From contig CP085710.1 of NCBI GenBank assembly GCA_023823795.1, forward strand, positions 2,754,001 to 2,818,000: a stretch of DNA of 64,000 nucleotides, read 5' to 3'. Positions within the stretch are counted from its first letter, which is position 1. Each line of letters opens with the position of its first letter. Source of the DNA: Bacillus sp. F19. GTDB lineage: Bacteria; Bacillota; Bacilli; Bacillales; Bacillaceae. The notes below the pieces were generated by a model that saw nothing but the letters and a program-made list of their open reading frames with translations, did no database searches and was not told the DNA's origin. Below, piece by piece: positions 35,299-44,591 of this stretch. Position numbers and translations under genes: made by a program.

Positions 35299-35540
35299 CG
35301 TCGTGGCAATTGTCATGATAACGCGTGTATAGAAAGTTTCTTCTCACATTTAAAAACAGAGAAGTTATATTTGGTACGCCCAAAAACAGCAGAGCAAGCT
35401 TATGTAGCTATTCAGGAGTATATAGCCTTCTATAATACTGATCGCTTCCAAGAAAAATTTAACGGCCTTTCCCAGATTGAATACCGAGAAAAGGCCGTAG
35501 CTTGAAATACTCTTCTTTTATTGTCTACTTGACAGGGTTA
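35299..35540 (+). pseudogene. C-terminal fragment of an IS3-family transposase
   Basis: The plus strand encodes R-R-G-N-C-H-D-N-A-C-I-E-S-F-F-S-H-L-K-T-E-K, then F-Y-N-T-D-R-F-Q-E-K-F-N-G-L and a stop at 35503-35505, which is the end of an IS3 OrfB integrase (only the third catalytic residue, Glu, is present). The end sequence TGTCTACTTGACAGGG follows. All upstream parts are missing. Confidence 0.82.
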
Positions 35541-35558
35541 TGTGCATCTCCCTCTCTT

Positions 35559-36755
35559 TTACTTGCTTTCACTTAAACTGCTTACTTCTGTTTTCTGAAA
35601 ATACATCATTCCATATAATACGACCATTATGAGTGATAATGTTCCAAAGATAAGCACCATGAACTGCAGGCCGATTGTATCAAGGAAAAGACCCGTACCG
35701 AGGAGAACGACCTGGAACATAACACGATCAAGCATATTTCTAAACGAAAAAAAACGGCCGTGATATTCTTTTGGAATCTTCGTTTGAAAGATGGTCGAGA
35801 CAATCGGAAAAAAGCAGCCAACCCCAAGACCGAATACTCCAAATGAGATGAGCGACATCCACATGATATCACTAAAGAATAAGCTTAAATGTGCAATTGA
35901 AATTAATAGAGCAAAAGCAAAGAGCATGTGAACGGATGAAAATCGATGAGTAATTTTTTTTACAAAAAAAGCGCCGATCATAAATGCAATTCCTTCAACG
36001 GTGTAAAGAAGCCCTTTAATGGACGTGCTGTCCTGGAGCTCGCTTATGTTGATCACCATCAGATTAAATCCGCCGATAAACAAAACAGGAATGATTGTCA
36101 GAACAAGAGCTGTAATGGCAATAGGAGTCGCTTTTAATACAGGAAGAACATCTTTAAAGCTGCCGGACTTCCCTGATTTTGACTGCTCCCTCTTTTCTTC
36201 TTTAAAATCAAGCAGAAAAGTTGCTCCAAAAAGAACGGCATATGCAGCCATGGACAGTGCATAAATCGATGTCAGACTCATAAAGACAAGCAGCGCACCG
36301 GCAAGTGCTGTGCCAATCACCCTCGCCATGGTCGCAACATTCATATGGACCCCATTCATTTGTATCAAATCATTGTCCTTTACAATAATAGGTATTACAG
36401 CCTGAAGTGCAGGAAAATAAAAGGCTGCAGATAATTGAATACTGATCATAAACAGAATCATAAAGAAGAGAGAATCAAATTGTATTGCCATAAACATAAA
36501 GACAACACTGAGCATTCTTCCAAGGCCCGAATAAATAAGCACGGTCTTTTTGGAGCAGCTGTCAATCATTCTGCCGGCAAGAGGACCGACAAGCACCCCT
36601 GCAAGCAGTCCAATAAATAGAATAAGAGATTTCATGAAATCAGATGGTACATTTTTTTGCATAAATTCAAGGTTTCCGATAATGCCAAACCATAAACCAA
36701 GCCCTGCAATAAATTCACCGCTGAGCACAATCCAGACATTTTTATTTTTCCACAT
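35559..36755 (-). CDS. MFS transporter (MFS_3/EntS-like)
   Basis: A 398-residue protein with 12 hydrophobic segments. It has V-L-V-G-P-L-A-G-R-M-I-D-S-C-S-K-K in the TM2-3 loop, Y-F-P-A-L-Q-A-V-I-P and F-G-V-F-G-L-G-V-G-C-F-F-P-I-V-S-T. It is closest to exporters of the macrolide/enterobactin group. ATG 36755 follows GGGGAT; a GTG at 36785 is a longer alternative without a site. The substrate is unknown. Confidence 0.8.
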   Translation of the reverse strand: MWKNKNVWIVLSGEFIAGLGLWFGIIGNLEFMQKNVPSDFMKSLILFIGLLAGVLVGPLAGRMIDSCSKKTVLIYSGLGRMLSVVFMFMAIQFDSLFFMILFMISIQLSAAFYFPALQAVIPIIVKDNDLIQMNGVHMNVATMARVIGTALAGALLVFMSLTSIYALSMAAYAVLFGATFLLDFKEEKREQSKSGKSGSFKDVLPVLKATPIAITALVLTIIPVLFIGGFNLMVINISELQDSTSIKGLLYTVEGIAFMIGAFFVKKITHRFSSVHMLFAFALLISIAHLSLFFSDIMWMSLISFGVFGLGVGCFFPIVSTIFQTKIPKEYHGRFFSFRNMLDRVMFQVVLLGTGLFLDTIGLQFMVLIFGTLSLIMVVLYGMMYFQKTEVSSLSESK

Positions 36756-36864
36756 GGCGATATCCCCATTTTCTGTTTTTTTCACTATTTCTACTATAGC
36801 ACCGCTGCTATTATTTCGCCTAGCGAAATTTTTTCATTCAAAAAAAGCCCCCTTAAGGGAACCG

Positions 36865-38199
36865 CTAAATCATTGTATAGAAATTTATTAAAAAGGCTGC
36901 AGTAATGATATACATCATCCAGTGAAGTTCTTTTGTTCTGCCGGTAAAAACCTTTAATAATGTGTATGAGATAAAACCGAATGCTACACCTTCTGCAATA
37001 CTGAACGTTAATGGCATCATAATGAGGGTTAAAAATGCCGGGATCAATTCGGTCAAATCATCAAAATGAATTTCCTTCAGTTCTGTCATCATAAAGGCTC
37101 CAATAATAATTAAAACTGGACCTGTCGCAGCGTTTGGGATGAATTGAATCAGAGGTGTAAATAAAAGAGTCAGCAAAAACAGCAGAGCAGCAAATACTGC
37201 TTTTAAGCCAGTTCTTCCTCCTTCTGCAATTCCGGTTGCATTTTCAATATAGGTATTCATGGCTGTGCTTCCAAACACCGCACTGATCATTGTGCCGATC
37301 GCTCCGGTCGTCAATGCGCGTTTCATATTAGGTGTTTCGCCATTTTCATCATTCAGATTCGCTTTTTTTGTTAATCCGATCAAGGTAGCCAATGTATCGA
37401 ATAATTCTACGATCGTAAATGAAAAGATGACTGAGAAAATACCATATCCGATCGCAGCCATAATATCAAGCTTCATAAACGTTAATTCAACCGATGGCCA
37501 GTCAAAGGAAAGGATATCCCCTGCAGATTTTGGCACAGGCGAGTGACCGATCAGCATGGACAATGCCGTAATGACAAAGATGCTTAAAATCAATCCGCCT
37601 CTAATATTTCTGGATACAAGCACCGCTGCAAGGATCAATCCTGAAAGCGCAAGCCATGTTCCCTGATCTGCAATGTTTCCGAGTGCAACATAGGTTGCTT
37701 CATCGGGAACAATGATGCCTCCGTTTTTAAGGCCGATAAATGCTACAAATAATCCGATTCCTGCAGTAATGGAAGCTTTCAATGTTTTAGGAATTGCAGA
37801 GACAACTTTTGAACTGACTCCTGAAACAGATAATAGAAAGAAGACAAAACCTGAGATAAATACAGCCCCAAGAGCCGTTTCCCAAGATAATCCCTGGCCA
37901 AGGACGACAGTATATGTAAAAAAGGCATTTAACCCCATTCCGGGTCCGATGACAATCGGCAGGTTTGCCCATAACCCCATTAATAGAGTCGTAATGACAA
38001 TAGCTAAGATTGTACCGGCGAGTGCTGCTTCCTTTGGCATACCGGCTTCAGATAAGATAATCGGGTTAACAAGGATGATGTAGCTAACCGTCATAAAAGT
38101 TGTCAGGGCCGCAATAAATTCCGTTTTCACCGTTGTTTGCCGTTCATCTAAACGGAAAAACGAGTTTAAAAACGAAAGTAGGTTTTTCTTGTCTTGCAT
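36865..38199 (-). CDS. NCS2-family purine/nucleobase permease (PbuG/PbuO type)
   Basis: A 444-residue permease with 12 or more membrane segments: Y-I-I-L-V-N-P-I-I-L-S-E-A-G-M-P, G-P-G-M-G-L-N-A-F-F, T-A-G-I-G-L-F-V-A-F-I-G-L-K and G-S-T-A-M-N-T-Y-I-E-N-A-T-G-I-A-E-G-G-R-T-G. These are AzgA-like NCS2 signatures for hypoxanthine/guanine or adenine uptake. ATG 38199 has GAGGAGG upstream; the longer frame start is unlikely. No purine riboswitch is visible in the 130 bases upstream. Confidence 0.9.
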   Translation of the reverse strand: MQDKKNLLSFLNSFFRLDERQTTVKTEFIAALTTFMTVSYIILVNPIILSEAGMPKEAALAGTILAIVITTLLMGLWANLPIVIGPGMGLNAFFTYTVVLGQGLSWETALGAVFISGFVFFLLSVSGVSSKVVSAIPKTLKASITAGIGLFVAFIGLKNGGIIVPDEATYVALGNIADQGTWLALSGLILAAVLVSRNIRGGLILSIFVITALSMLIGHSPVPKSAGDILSFDWPSVELTFMKLDIMAAIGYGIFSVIFSFTIVELFDTLATLIGLTKKANLNDENGETPNMKRALTTGAIGTMISAVFGSTAMNTYIENATGIAEGGRTGLKAVFAALLFLLTLLFTPLIQFIPNAATGPVLIIIGAFMMTELKEIHFDDLTELIPAFLTLIMMPLTFSIAEGVAFGFISYTLLKVFTGRTKELHWMMYIITAAFLINFYTMI

Positions 38200-38325
38200 T
38201 TCTTCTTCCTCCTCATAAATAGAAGAGCGCTGTCTTATCATGCTGATGGCTGAAGCAAATAATGAAGGCATAGCTCATAAAGTAAAAACTACATTATAAA
38301 TGATAATTTTTATTATGAGAAGCAT

Positions 38326-38928
38326 TTATTCAGAGCTGAACGGGTACAGCCCCCCATTTATGGCAAATGACATCTTCCCTGTTTCTTCTGATACAACTAG
38401 CGCTATTGCATCTGTTGATTCTGTTATGCCAAGGGCAGCCCGGTGCCTCGTACCAATCTTGGCATCTGCGGTTTTAGTAGAAAGCGGAAGTACGTTTGCT
38501 GCAGAAATGATTTTTGTACCAGAAACAAGCACTGCTCCATCATGCAGAGGATTCCCTGGATAAAAAATACTTTCAAGCAATGACGCAGATAAATAAGCAT
38601 CAATCGGCACACCGTTTTGAAGAAAAGGGACAATGCTGTCTTTTCTCTCTATCACTATCAAACCTCCGTGTTTATGAGCAGACAGATGCTGAATGACTTT
38701 TGAGAGTAATGCGTAATGCGGAGTGTACTCTGTTAAATAAGTCTGCAAGTAAAAGGATGATGCCTGCGACTGCAGCTGCTGAAAAATCGTATGCAGATCT
38801 TCAAGCTCACAAAGCAGACAGTGGTCTTTCTTATGAAGAGAATTCATAAGCTGCTGAGATTCATTGATGATGTTTCCCAGCTGGTCATAAATGTATTTAT
38901 TAATGGGATCAATTATTTCTTTTTTCAA
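38326..38928 (-). CDS. cdaS: Diadenylate cyclase CdaS (sporulation-type)
   Basis: A DAC-domain enzyme making c-di-AMP. The catalytic motifs L-H-D-G-A-V-L-V and G-T-R-H-R-A-A-L-G are intact, preceded by two helical segments typical of the autoinhibitory N-terminus of CdaS. TTG 38928 (200 residues) has GGGGAGAGGAG at 9-base spacing and fits the family length. An ATG at 39009 would add M-E-N-Y-C-M-E-C-G and more but lacks a ribosome site. It is syntenic with B. subtilis yojJ. Confidence 0.88.
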   Translation of the reverse strand: MKKEIIDPINKYIYDQLGNIINESQQLMNSLHKKDHCLLCELEDLHTIFQQLQSQASSFYLQTYLTEYTPHYALLSKVIQHLSAHKHGGLIVIERKDSIVPFLQNGVPIDAYLSASLLESIFYPGNPLHDGAVLVSGTKIISAANVLPLSTKTADAKIGTRHRAALGITESTDAIALVVSEETGKMSFAINGGLYPFSSE

Positions 38929-39027
38929 AACGTTCAGCTCCTCTCCCCGTTTAACATCGCTTTTTTTATTGTTTGAAAAATCTCCGCATTCCATGCAATA
39001 ATTTTCCATTTGAAGTTCATACTACTA

Positions 39028-39145
39028 GAAAAGCGGAATTTCCTTGGTCAGCACGGAAAGGTAAATAAGGTTCTGATGGAAAACTTTTTTGTCGGAGCTG
39101 TTCTGACTGAGGTGTTACGCGCTGGAGCTGGATATCAAAGCGCAG
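39028..39145 (+). repeat. GAAAAGCGGAA dispersed repeat copy, two-part
   Basis: GAAAAGCGGAATTTCCTTGG, and about 60 bases later GTCGGAGCTGTTCTGAC. Both parts have counterparts around 48352-48430, and the first also at 35131. Confidence 0.5.
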
Positions 39146-39213
39146 CATTTTCATACTTTCGCTAAGTTTTAAAATAGCAGCTTAAATCCAGCTGCGTTAC
39201 GGAGGTTTGATTC

Positions 39214-39333
39214 ATGACGGCAGTTAAAATTTTTCAATACCTTTTTTCAGGATTAGGTGTGATGATTTTAAGTTATTTTTATTATCAAATGTTTAAGCCT
39301 GAGAAAAAAGAGCTTGAGGAGAAGTCGAAATAG
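39214..39333 (+). CDS. Small membrane protein, 39 residues
   Basis: ATG 39214 has GGAGG at good spacing. The product has one membrane helix (Y-L-F-S-G-L-G-V-M-I-L-S-Y-F-Y-Y) and a charged tail (P-E-K-K-E-L-E-E-K-S-K). It sits 63 bases before the MATE gene and might be its partner. No family is known to me. Confidence 0.6.
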   Translation: MTAVKIFQYLFSGLGVMILSYFYYQMFKPEKKELEEKSK

Positions 39334-39396
39334 TCACGCGATCCATTTTTCATGTTATAATTCTTTCGTTACTCTACGAAAACGAGGATATTTAAC

Positions 39397-40794
39397 ATGA
39401 AACAAACCTTTACACTTTCGGAGAAAGGCAAGCAATTTTCTCTCATCCTATTGCCGATTTTAATAACACAGCTCTCTCTTTATTCAATGAATTTCTTTGA
39501 TACGACCATGTCAGGAAAAGTAAGCCCCGGAGATCTTGCAGGTGTTGCAATTGGATCAAGTATCTGGGTGCCTGTCTATACCGGACTAAGCGGTATCCTG
39601 CTTGCAGTAACTCCGATTGTTTCACAGTATGTTGGTGCAAAGCAGAAGGAAAAAATCCCTTTTACAGTTATTCAAGGCTTGTACCTGTCTGTATTGCTGT
39701 CAATTATAGTGGGAGTTATCGGTATTTTTGTCATTGATCCAATATTAAATTCAATGACACTGGAGGATCATGTCAGAGAGACGGCTAAATTTTATCTTGT
39801 TGCTTTGGCTTTTGGAATTTTGCCTCTCTTTGCATATAATGTTTTGCGCTGCTTTATTGATGCTCTTGGGTTTACGAGAGTATCAATGTTCATCACATTA
39901 TTATCTCTGCCCATCAATATTGTATTTAATTATTTATTTATTTTTGGGAAGTTCGGTTTTCCTGCTCTCGGCGGAGTAGGATCTGGTGTTGCTTCAACCA
40001 TTACATACTGGTGTATTTTTCTGATTTCCGCTTTTGTCATTGTGAAAAAGCAGCCTTTTGTTGACTATGGTATTTTCAAGAAATTGTACAGCGCTTCTGC
40101 AAAAGCCTGGCTAAGTCTATTAAAAATCGGAATCCCTATAGGAATCGCAATATTCTTTGAAACTAGTATTTTTGCAGCCGTTACCTTATTAATGAGCAAT
40201 TACGACACGGTCACGATTGCCTCCCATCAAATCGCTATCAACTTTGCCTCTCTTCTGTATATGCTTCCGCTCAGCATTTCAATGGCGCTTACGATTGTCG
40301 TCGGATTTGAAGTTGGCGCGAAACGATACAGGGATGCAAAGCAATACAGTTATTTAGGGATTGTCATGGCTGTTATCCTGTCGCTTATTACCGCAGCGAT
40401 TATTTATTTCTTAAGAAGTGAAATTGCAGCGATCTATACGAATGAAGGCATTGTCATAAAGCTTTCAGCACATTTTTTGATCTATGCGATTTTCTTTCAG
40501 CTCTCAGATGCAATTGCCGCCCCTATTCAAGGAGCGCTGCGCGGCTATAAAGATGTAAATGTCACCCTGGTGATGGCGCTTGTTTCTTACTGGGTCATAG
40601 GACTTCCAACGGGATATTTGCTCGCAAACAATACGTCTTTCATGGCTTTCGGGTACTGGATTGGCTTGATAGCAGGCCTTGCCGCTGCTGCACTAGCTTT
40701 GTCTGCAAGACTGTGGTTTATTCAAAATAAGGTTTATACGCTTAGTGAAAAACAAAAGGGATCAACCTATAATATTAAGAAAGATGATCTCTAA
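39397..40794 (+). CDS. MATE-family efflux transporter (YojI-like)
   Basis: A 465-residue protein with two MatE halves: [23 protein letters not shown]-type TM1 region, [10 protein letters not shown], and in the second half [23 protein letters not shown] proteins export cationic drugs using Na+ or H+. It is placed next to cdaS as in B. subtilis. The stop codon lies within a terminator hairpin that has been duplicated by an inserted element. Confidence 0.92.
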   Translation: MKQTFTLSEKGKQFSLILLPILITQLSLYSMNFFDTTMSGKVSPGDLAGVAIGSSIWVPVYTGLSGILLAVTPIVSQYVGAKQKEKIPFTVIQGLYLSVLLSIIVGVIGIFVIDPILNSMTLEDHVRETAKFYLVALAFGILPLFAYNVLRCFIDALGFTRVSMFITLLSLPINIVFNYLFIFGKFGFPALGGVGSGVASTITYWCIFLISAFVIVKKQPFVDYGIFKKLYSASAKAWLSLLKIGIPIGIAIFFETSIFAAVTLLMSNYDTVTIASHQIAINFASLLYMLPLSISMALTIVVGFEVGAKRYRDAKQYSYLGIVMAVILSLITAAIIYFLRSEIAAIYTNEGIVIKLSAHFLIYAIFFQLSDAIAAPIQGALRGYKDVNVTLVMALVSYWVIGLPTGYLLANNTSFMAFGYWIGLIAGLAAAALALSARLWFIQNKVYTLSEKQKGSTYNIKKDDL

Positions 40795-40996
40795 TATAAG
40801 AGATCATTTCAGGCTGTCGACAAAGTCGACAGCTATTTTTATACCAAAAGTCAGGCACAAGATATTGTGGTCTTTTTACAAAAAGACATCTAAATATACG
40901 AATAAAACGAAAGAAAAAACCCTATTTCAACAATATGATATTAGAAAATAGGGTTTGTCTACACTCTGAGATGATCTCTAATATAAGAGATCATTT
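40782..40996 (+). mobile_element. MITE-like insertion flanked by a duplicated terminator hairpin
   Basis: A 28-bp sequence containing GATCTCTAATATAAGAGATC occurs at 40782-40809 and again at 40969-40996. The 159 bases between hold the hairpins GCTGTCGAC / GTCGACAGC and AAACCCTATTT / AAATAGGGTTT, and end TTTGTCTACACTCTGAG, close to the IS1182 end TTTGTCGACAGTCTGAG at 21634-21650. No gene is inside. Confidence 0.65.
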
Positions 40997-41018
40997 TTAT
41001 ATAGCGTATTTCCGGCAC

Positions 41019-41052
41019 AAAAAAACGAGTGACTTCTCACTCGTTTTTTTGA
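41019..41052. terminator. Bidirectional terminator between MATE and bshB2
   Basis: AAAAAAACGAGTGA / TCACTCGTTTTTTT with loop CTTC. Confidence 0.9.
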
Positions 41053-41071
41053 TCGTAACAGTTCTCGTTTA

Positions 41072-41737
41072 TCAGTCATTCCAATGATAAGTCCAGAAAA
41101 TCTCCTGCTCCACCCAATGCATGACTTCTGGTTCTTTGTTTTTGAACTTTTCTTCCATTTGCTTTAGCATACCTTCTGTCTGGCTTCGATGAGCGCGCAA
41201 TGCATTTAATTTCATTTCGGCTACGCTTGAGATATCAATTGTGACATCATGCTCGCCAAGCGCCTCTACCCGGTTTTTTGTGATGGCAACACAGTAAGTC
41301 TCAGGGCGGTCTTCATGCGGCATTCTGCTTAATGCACGAATGGTTGCAGCACCTGTAGCGTCATGATCAGGATGAACGCCATGTTCAGGATAAAACGTGA
41401 CAACAAGGGTAGGCTTCACATCTTGAATGATTTCTTCAATAATATCTGCAAAACGGTCGATGTCTTCAAATTCAAGAGTTTTGTCACGCAGACCCAGCAT
41501 TCTTAAATCCTGAACATCAAGTGCATCACATGCATCTCTTAGTTCTTTTTTACGGATTTCAGGCAGGATCTCCCGGTTTGCAAACAAAGGATTTCCCATG
41601 TTTCTTCCCATCTGGCCAAGTGTTGCGCAGGCGTAGGTAACAGGAATTCCTTCTTTACGTTTTAATGACATTAAACCCCCAACTCCAAATGACTCGTCAT
41701 CCGGGTGAGGCAGAACAACTAATACATGCTCTCTCAT
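41072..41737 (-). CDS. bshB2: Bacillithiol biosynthesis deacetylase BshB2
   Basis: A 221-residue LmbE/PIG-L zinc deacetylase. The motif P-H-P-D-D-E-S (metal His, Asp), H-P-D-H-D-A-T-G (metal His) and the R-S-Q-T-E-G segment are present. It removes the acetyl group from GlcNAc-malate in bacillithiol synthesis. ATG 41737 has AAGGGAG at good spacing; the ATG two codons upstream is too close. In B. subtilis it follows the same order (yojG-yojF). Confidence 0.92.
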   Translation of the reverse strand: MREHVLVVLPHPDDESFGVGGLMSLKRKEGIPVTYACATLGQMGRNMGNPLFANREILPEIRKKELRDACDALDVQDLRMLGLRDKTLEFEDIDRFADIIEEIIQDVKPTLVVTFYPEHGVHPDHDATGAATIRALSRMPHEDRPETYCVAITKNRVEALGEHDVTIDISSVAEMKLNALRAHRSQTEGMLKQMEEKFKNKEPEVMHWVEQEIFWTYHWND

Positions 41738-41752
41738 TTTCATTCTCCCTTT

Positions 41753-42103
41753 CTACTCTGCAAACGGAGTCTCGCTGATTTGAAGCGCAATGGCAAGCTT
41801 TCCTTCGCGGTCATGCCCTGCCATCAGCAGCTGATTCTTTTCATTGTACACCCAGTCTGTAAGGCCTTCTGCATAAATCCACCCGTGATCTATTTTGAGT
41901 CCGACACGGAATGGACCCTGTCCGGTGATCTTTGCCTGGTTAAAGGAAACTTTTGCATTTCTGATAAAAGCCACAACTGTCATATTATTTTCATTCATGT
42001 GGGCAGAATAAGCGCCTGTCGTCGTTTCCAGGTGAACATAAACTTCCTTCTTCACCAGAACGTCTAAATGTTTCTGAATATCATCTTTCGTAATGGGGAC
42101 CAT
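41753..42103 (-). CDS. yojF: YojF (DUF1806) family protein
   Basis: About 116 residues: V-P-I-T-K-D-D-I-Q-K-H-L-D-V-L, Y-V-H-L-E-T-T-T-G-A-Y, Y-N-E-K-N-Q-L-L-M-A-G-H-D-R-E-G-K-L. This is the DUF1806 protein regularly found before bshB2. ATG 42103 has AAGGAG 8 bases upstream. It is co-transcribed with bshB2 (15-base gap). The role is unknown, probably linked to bacillithiol. Confidence 0.85.
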   Translation of the reverse strand: MVPITKDDIQKHLDVLVKKEVYVHLETTTGAYSAHMNENNMTVVAFIRNAKVSFNQAKITGQGPFRVGLKIDHGWIYAEGLTDWVYNEKNQLLMAGHDREGKLAIALQISETPFAE

Positions 42104-42389
42104 CTTTCTGCTCCTTTTTATGTAGATTGTTGATTTCTTCATACGCTTTTATATGCAGGTCAATCAAGGTCATCTTTTCCTGATTGCCGAGCCTTGCCAA
42201 TGAAATCCGTTTGACTGCTGAAAAAAACTTCTGCTCTGTATTTTTCCGCAGGCGCGGATGCGTCATTTCATCCTGCAGTTCAATTTTAATGGCGCCGAGA
42301 AGTGTCTGCATGTCATCACCGCTGACCTCAAGCTGCCGATTTGACCAAAGCTTCCGGTATACCTCTAAAAGCTTGCGGTTCTCCGTCAT
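42081..42389 (-). CDS. Hypothetical protein overlapping yojF
   Basis: A 102-residue helical charged protein (L-L-E-V-Y-R-K-L-W-S-N-R-Q-L, then E-L-Q-D-E-M-T-H-P-R-L-R-K-N-T-E). Its end overlaps the yojF start by 23 bases, so the two are translationally coupled in one operon with bshB2. I recognise no family. Confidence 0.65.
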   Translation of the reverse strand: MTENRKLLEVYRKLWSNRQLEVSGDDMQTLLGAIKIELQDEMTHPRLRKNTEQKFFSAVKRISLARLGNQEKMTLIDLHIKAYEEINNLHKKEQKDGPHYER

Positions 42390-42479
42390 CTCCTGTCATC
42401 ATCCCTTTCCTGACTCTCTTATTGTATACTGAAAAATCATTTCAATGAAAGAAAAAAGCCTTGCACAAGGCAGGCTGTT

Positions 42480-43421
42480 TTACATTTCCATCGTTTTCTT
42501 TTTTTTCAGCTTCCATACATTTTCCTTTAATCCTCTAACGTGTGAAAAGGAAAAGAGCACAAGTGCACTCCAAATTAAGGAAAACGTAATGATTTCTGTA
42601 CTCGTAAACGATTCATTATAAATTAAAACTCCAAGTAAGAGAGTGATGGTTGGTGCGATATATTGCAGAATTCCAACCATAAATAAAGGAATATGCTGTG
42701 CCCCTTTTGCAAACAGCAGCAATGGAACCGCCGTTACGATTCCCGCTCCAATTAAGAATGCATTCGTTCCTAAACTCCATTCAAAAAAAGCAGACTCTCC
42801 TTTATTTGCAATCGTTGCTAAATAAATCAGGGCAACAGGCGTGACCATCATTGTCTCCAGTGTAAGTCCAATTGAAGCATTTAATTTGGTCACTTTTTTG
42901 GTTAAACCGTAAAAACCAAAGCTCAATGCAAGTATGATCGCTACAAATGGAAACTTACCATATTGCATCGTCATGAAAAGAACACCCGCCGCAGCAAGGA
43001 TGAATGAAGCATATTGCCATCTATTGAGCCGTTCTTTTAAAAACACCATACCAAGGAGAACGCTGATTAAAGGATTAATATAATACCCTAAGCTCGTTTC
43101 CAGGATATGATCATTATTAACGGCCCATATGTAAAGGAACCAGTTAATGCTGATCAGAACTGATGACAGGATAAGTGAAACCAGGAGCAGAGGTTTTTTC
43201 AGCATTCTATTGCAAACTTCCAGCAGCTGAGCCCACTGTTTATTAATCTGTATCAGGCTCATCATAAAAAGAAATGACCAAAACACTCGGTGTGCCAGGA
43301 TTTCTTCAGCCCCGACATGATCGATCAGCTTCCAATAAACCGGAAGGATACCCCATAAAAAATAGGCTAGTGCTGTGTGCATCAGGCCTGTGCGATATGT
43401 ATCTGAATTTCTTTGCTCCAT
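42480..43421 (-). CDS. rarD: RarD/EamA-family transporter (YojE-like)
   Basis: A 313-residue DMT permease with 10 membrane segments and the RarD N-terminus A-L-A-Y-F-L-W-G-I-L-P-V-Y-W-K, H-R-V-F-W-S-F and S-L-G-Y-Y-I-N-P-L-I-S-V-L-L-G. RarD proteins are putative small-molecule permeases of unknown substrate. A-rich sequence and AGGTGC precede ATG. Its position matches B. subtilis yojE. Confidence 0.88.
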   Translation of the reverse strand: MEQRNSDTYRTGLMHTALAYFLWGILPVYWKLIDHVGAEEILAHRVFWSFLFMMSLIQINKQWAQLLEVCNRMLKKPLLLVSLILSSVLISINWFLYIWAVNNDHILETSLGYYINPLISVLLGMVFLKERLNRWQYASFILAAAGVLFMTMQYGKFPFVAIILALSFGFYGLTKKVTKLNASIGLTLETMMVTPVALIYLATIANKGESAFFEWSLGTNAFLIGAGIVTAVPLLLFAKGAQHIPLFMVGILQYIAPTITLLLGVLIYNESFTSTEIITFSLIWSALVLFSFSHVRGLKENVWKLKKKKTMEM

Positions 43422-43557
43422 TTTACAGCACCTTCCTTTTCAAAACTCCATGCTCATTATAATCCCGATACAAGGTCTTCTACAAGAAAAAAAACTTAAC
43501 CAAGACCCATCCTTATACATATAGTGAATTATAACTGCAAAAAAGGGCGTGAACATC

Positions 43558-44034
43558 ATGTTTCCCTGGAAAAAAAACTTTCCATTTAATCAATCCGGGC
43601 AAATGCCTGATGCTTTTAAAAATATGAATCCTAAAAATGTTGAAGACTATATTCAAAATGTCATGGGAAATGTTTTCGGCGAGGGCTTTCCCCAGCAGTT
43701 CCCTTTTCAGGGCAATATGGCAGGAAATATGGCGTATAACAACAAACATACTCCTGCAAATCAAGGCAGTACAGAGCTATTTGAAACGAACGACCACATC
43801 TTCGTCAAAGTGCAGGCTTCAGAAGAACAGCTTGAAAATCTTCGAATACAGCACAGCAGCAATCAGCTTTTCATTTTGAACTTCCCTTCAATGGGTGAAC
43901 AGAAAAAACTCGTCCTTCCTTCCCTAGTTAAGCGTAAAGGTACAAAAGCATCTTACCGGAATGGAATTCTTGAAATAAAGCTTCATAAAAATGAGGACCT
44001 GCAAATATCCGAGATTGAAATAACTCAAGATTAA
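43558..44034 (+). CDS. Hsp20/alpha-crystallin-like protein (GerT/CotM-like)
   Basis: About 158 residues. The N-terminus is Phe/Asn/Gly-rich and disordered (P-F-N-Q-S-G-Q-M-P-D-A-F), then comes a degenerate alpha-crystallin domain (E-L-F-E-T-N-D-H-I-F-V-K-V-Q-A, then R-N-G-I-L-E-I-K-L). This layout is seen in spore coat and germination proteins. ATG 43558 is preferred, since AAGGG is 10 bases upstream; GTG 43549 is too close to it. Confidence 0.72.
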   Translation: MFPWKKNFPFNQSGQMPDAFKNMNPKNVEDYIQNVMGNVFGEGFPQQFPFQGNMAGNMAYNNKHTPANQGSTELFETNDHIFVKVQASEEQLENLRIQHSSNQLFILNFPSMGEQKKLVLPSLVKRKGTKASYRNGILEIKLHKNEDLQISEIEITQD

Positions 44035-44169
44035 CAGACTGTGTGGAATTTTGGCTGCGTATGTGCTGAATTCTGTAGTAAATAAACCGATTTTGGAATT
44101 TTATCTGCCTGTTTCCATAATTCATCTATTTTTAAATTTAGTATCAAAATAAACGATTTATCAAAAAAC

Positions 44170-44199
44170 AATGGACCAGAGAGCATGCTCTGATCCATT
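44170..44199 (+). terminator. Terminator between the Hsp20-like gene and the Gly/Pro-rich gene
   Basis: AATGGACCAGAG / CTCTGATCCATT with loop AGCATG; convergent genes on both sides. Confidence 0.65.
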
Positions 44200-44226
44200 T
44201 CTATTATGCTTTTTATATTGTTCTTT

Positions 44227-44484
44227 TTAATACGGACCTCCTTTATATGGTCCTCCCGGATAACCAGGATAACCAGGATAACCGCCTGGTCCAGGTCCTG
44301 GGCAGCATCCATAAAATGGAGCCGGCGGTGGCGGCGGATAATAATAAGGTCTTGGATAGTTAAAAAGGGCACTTCCAAGAAATCCACCCAATAAGCCTCC
44401 TACAAACGGTGCTCCAAATCCGAAAAAGAAAGGTCCTCTATTTCCTGCGCTGCGGTAGCCTCGTGCTACATAGTGCGGGTACAT
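44227..44484 (-). CDS. Gly/Pro/Tyr-rich small protein, possible coat component
   Basis: An 85-residue low-complexity protein with a hydrophobic Gly/Phe core (F-F-F-G-F-G-A-P-F-V-G-G-L-L-G-G-F-L), then Y-Y-Y-P-P-P-P-P and Tyr-Pro-Gly repeats. ATG 44484 has GGAGGGG upstream. Composition like this is common among spore surface proteins of Bacillaceae. Confidence 0.68.
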   Translation of the reverse strand: MYPHYVARGYRSAGNRGPFFFGFGAPFVGGLLGGFLGSALFNYPRPYYYPPPPPAPFYGCCPGPGPGGYPGYPGYPGGPYKGGPY

Positions 44485-44591
44485 GCATTCCCCTCCTCCA
44501 TAAGTCACTTACCTTATAAGGGTATTCACCTAAAAGGTTTTGGAGTGGGCGAATATCTTGAGAAAAATGAATTTAATGAAAAAGCATTCCT

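Noticed and set aside
38199-38300. Purine riboswitch before the NCS2 permease
   Set aside because: The expected G-box core and paired loops are not visible in the leader.
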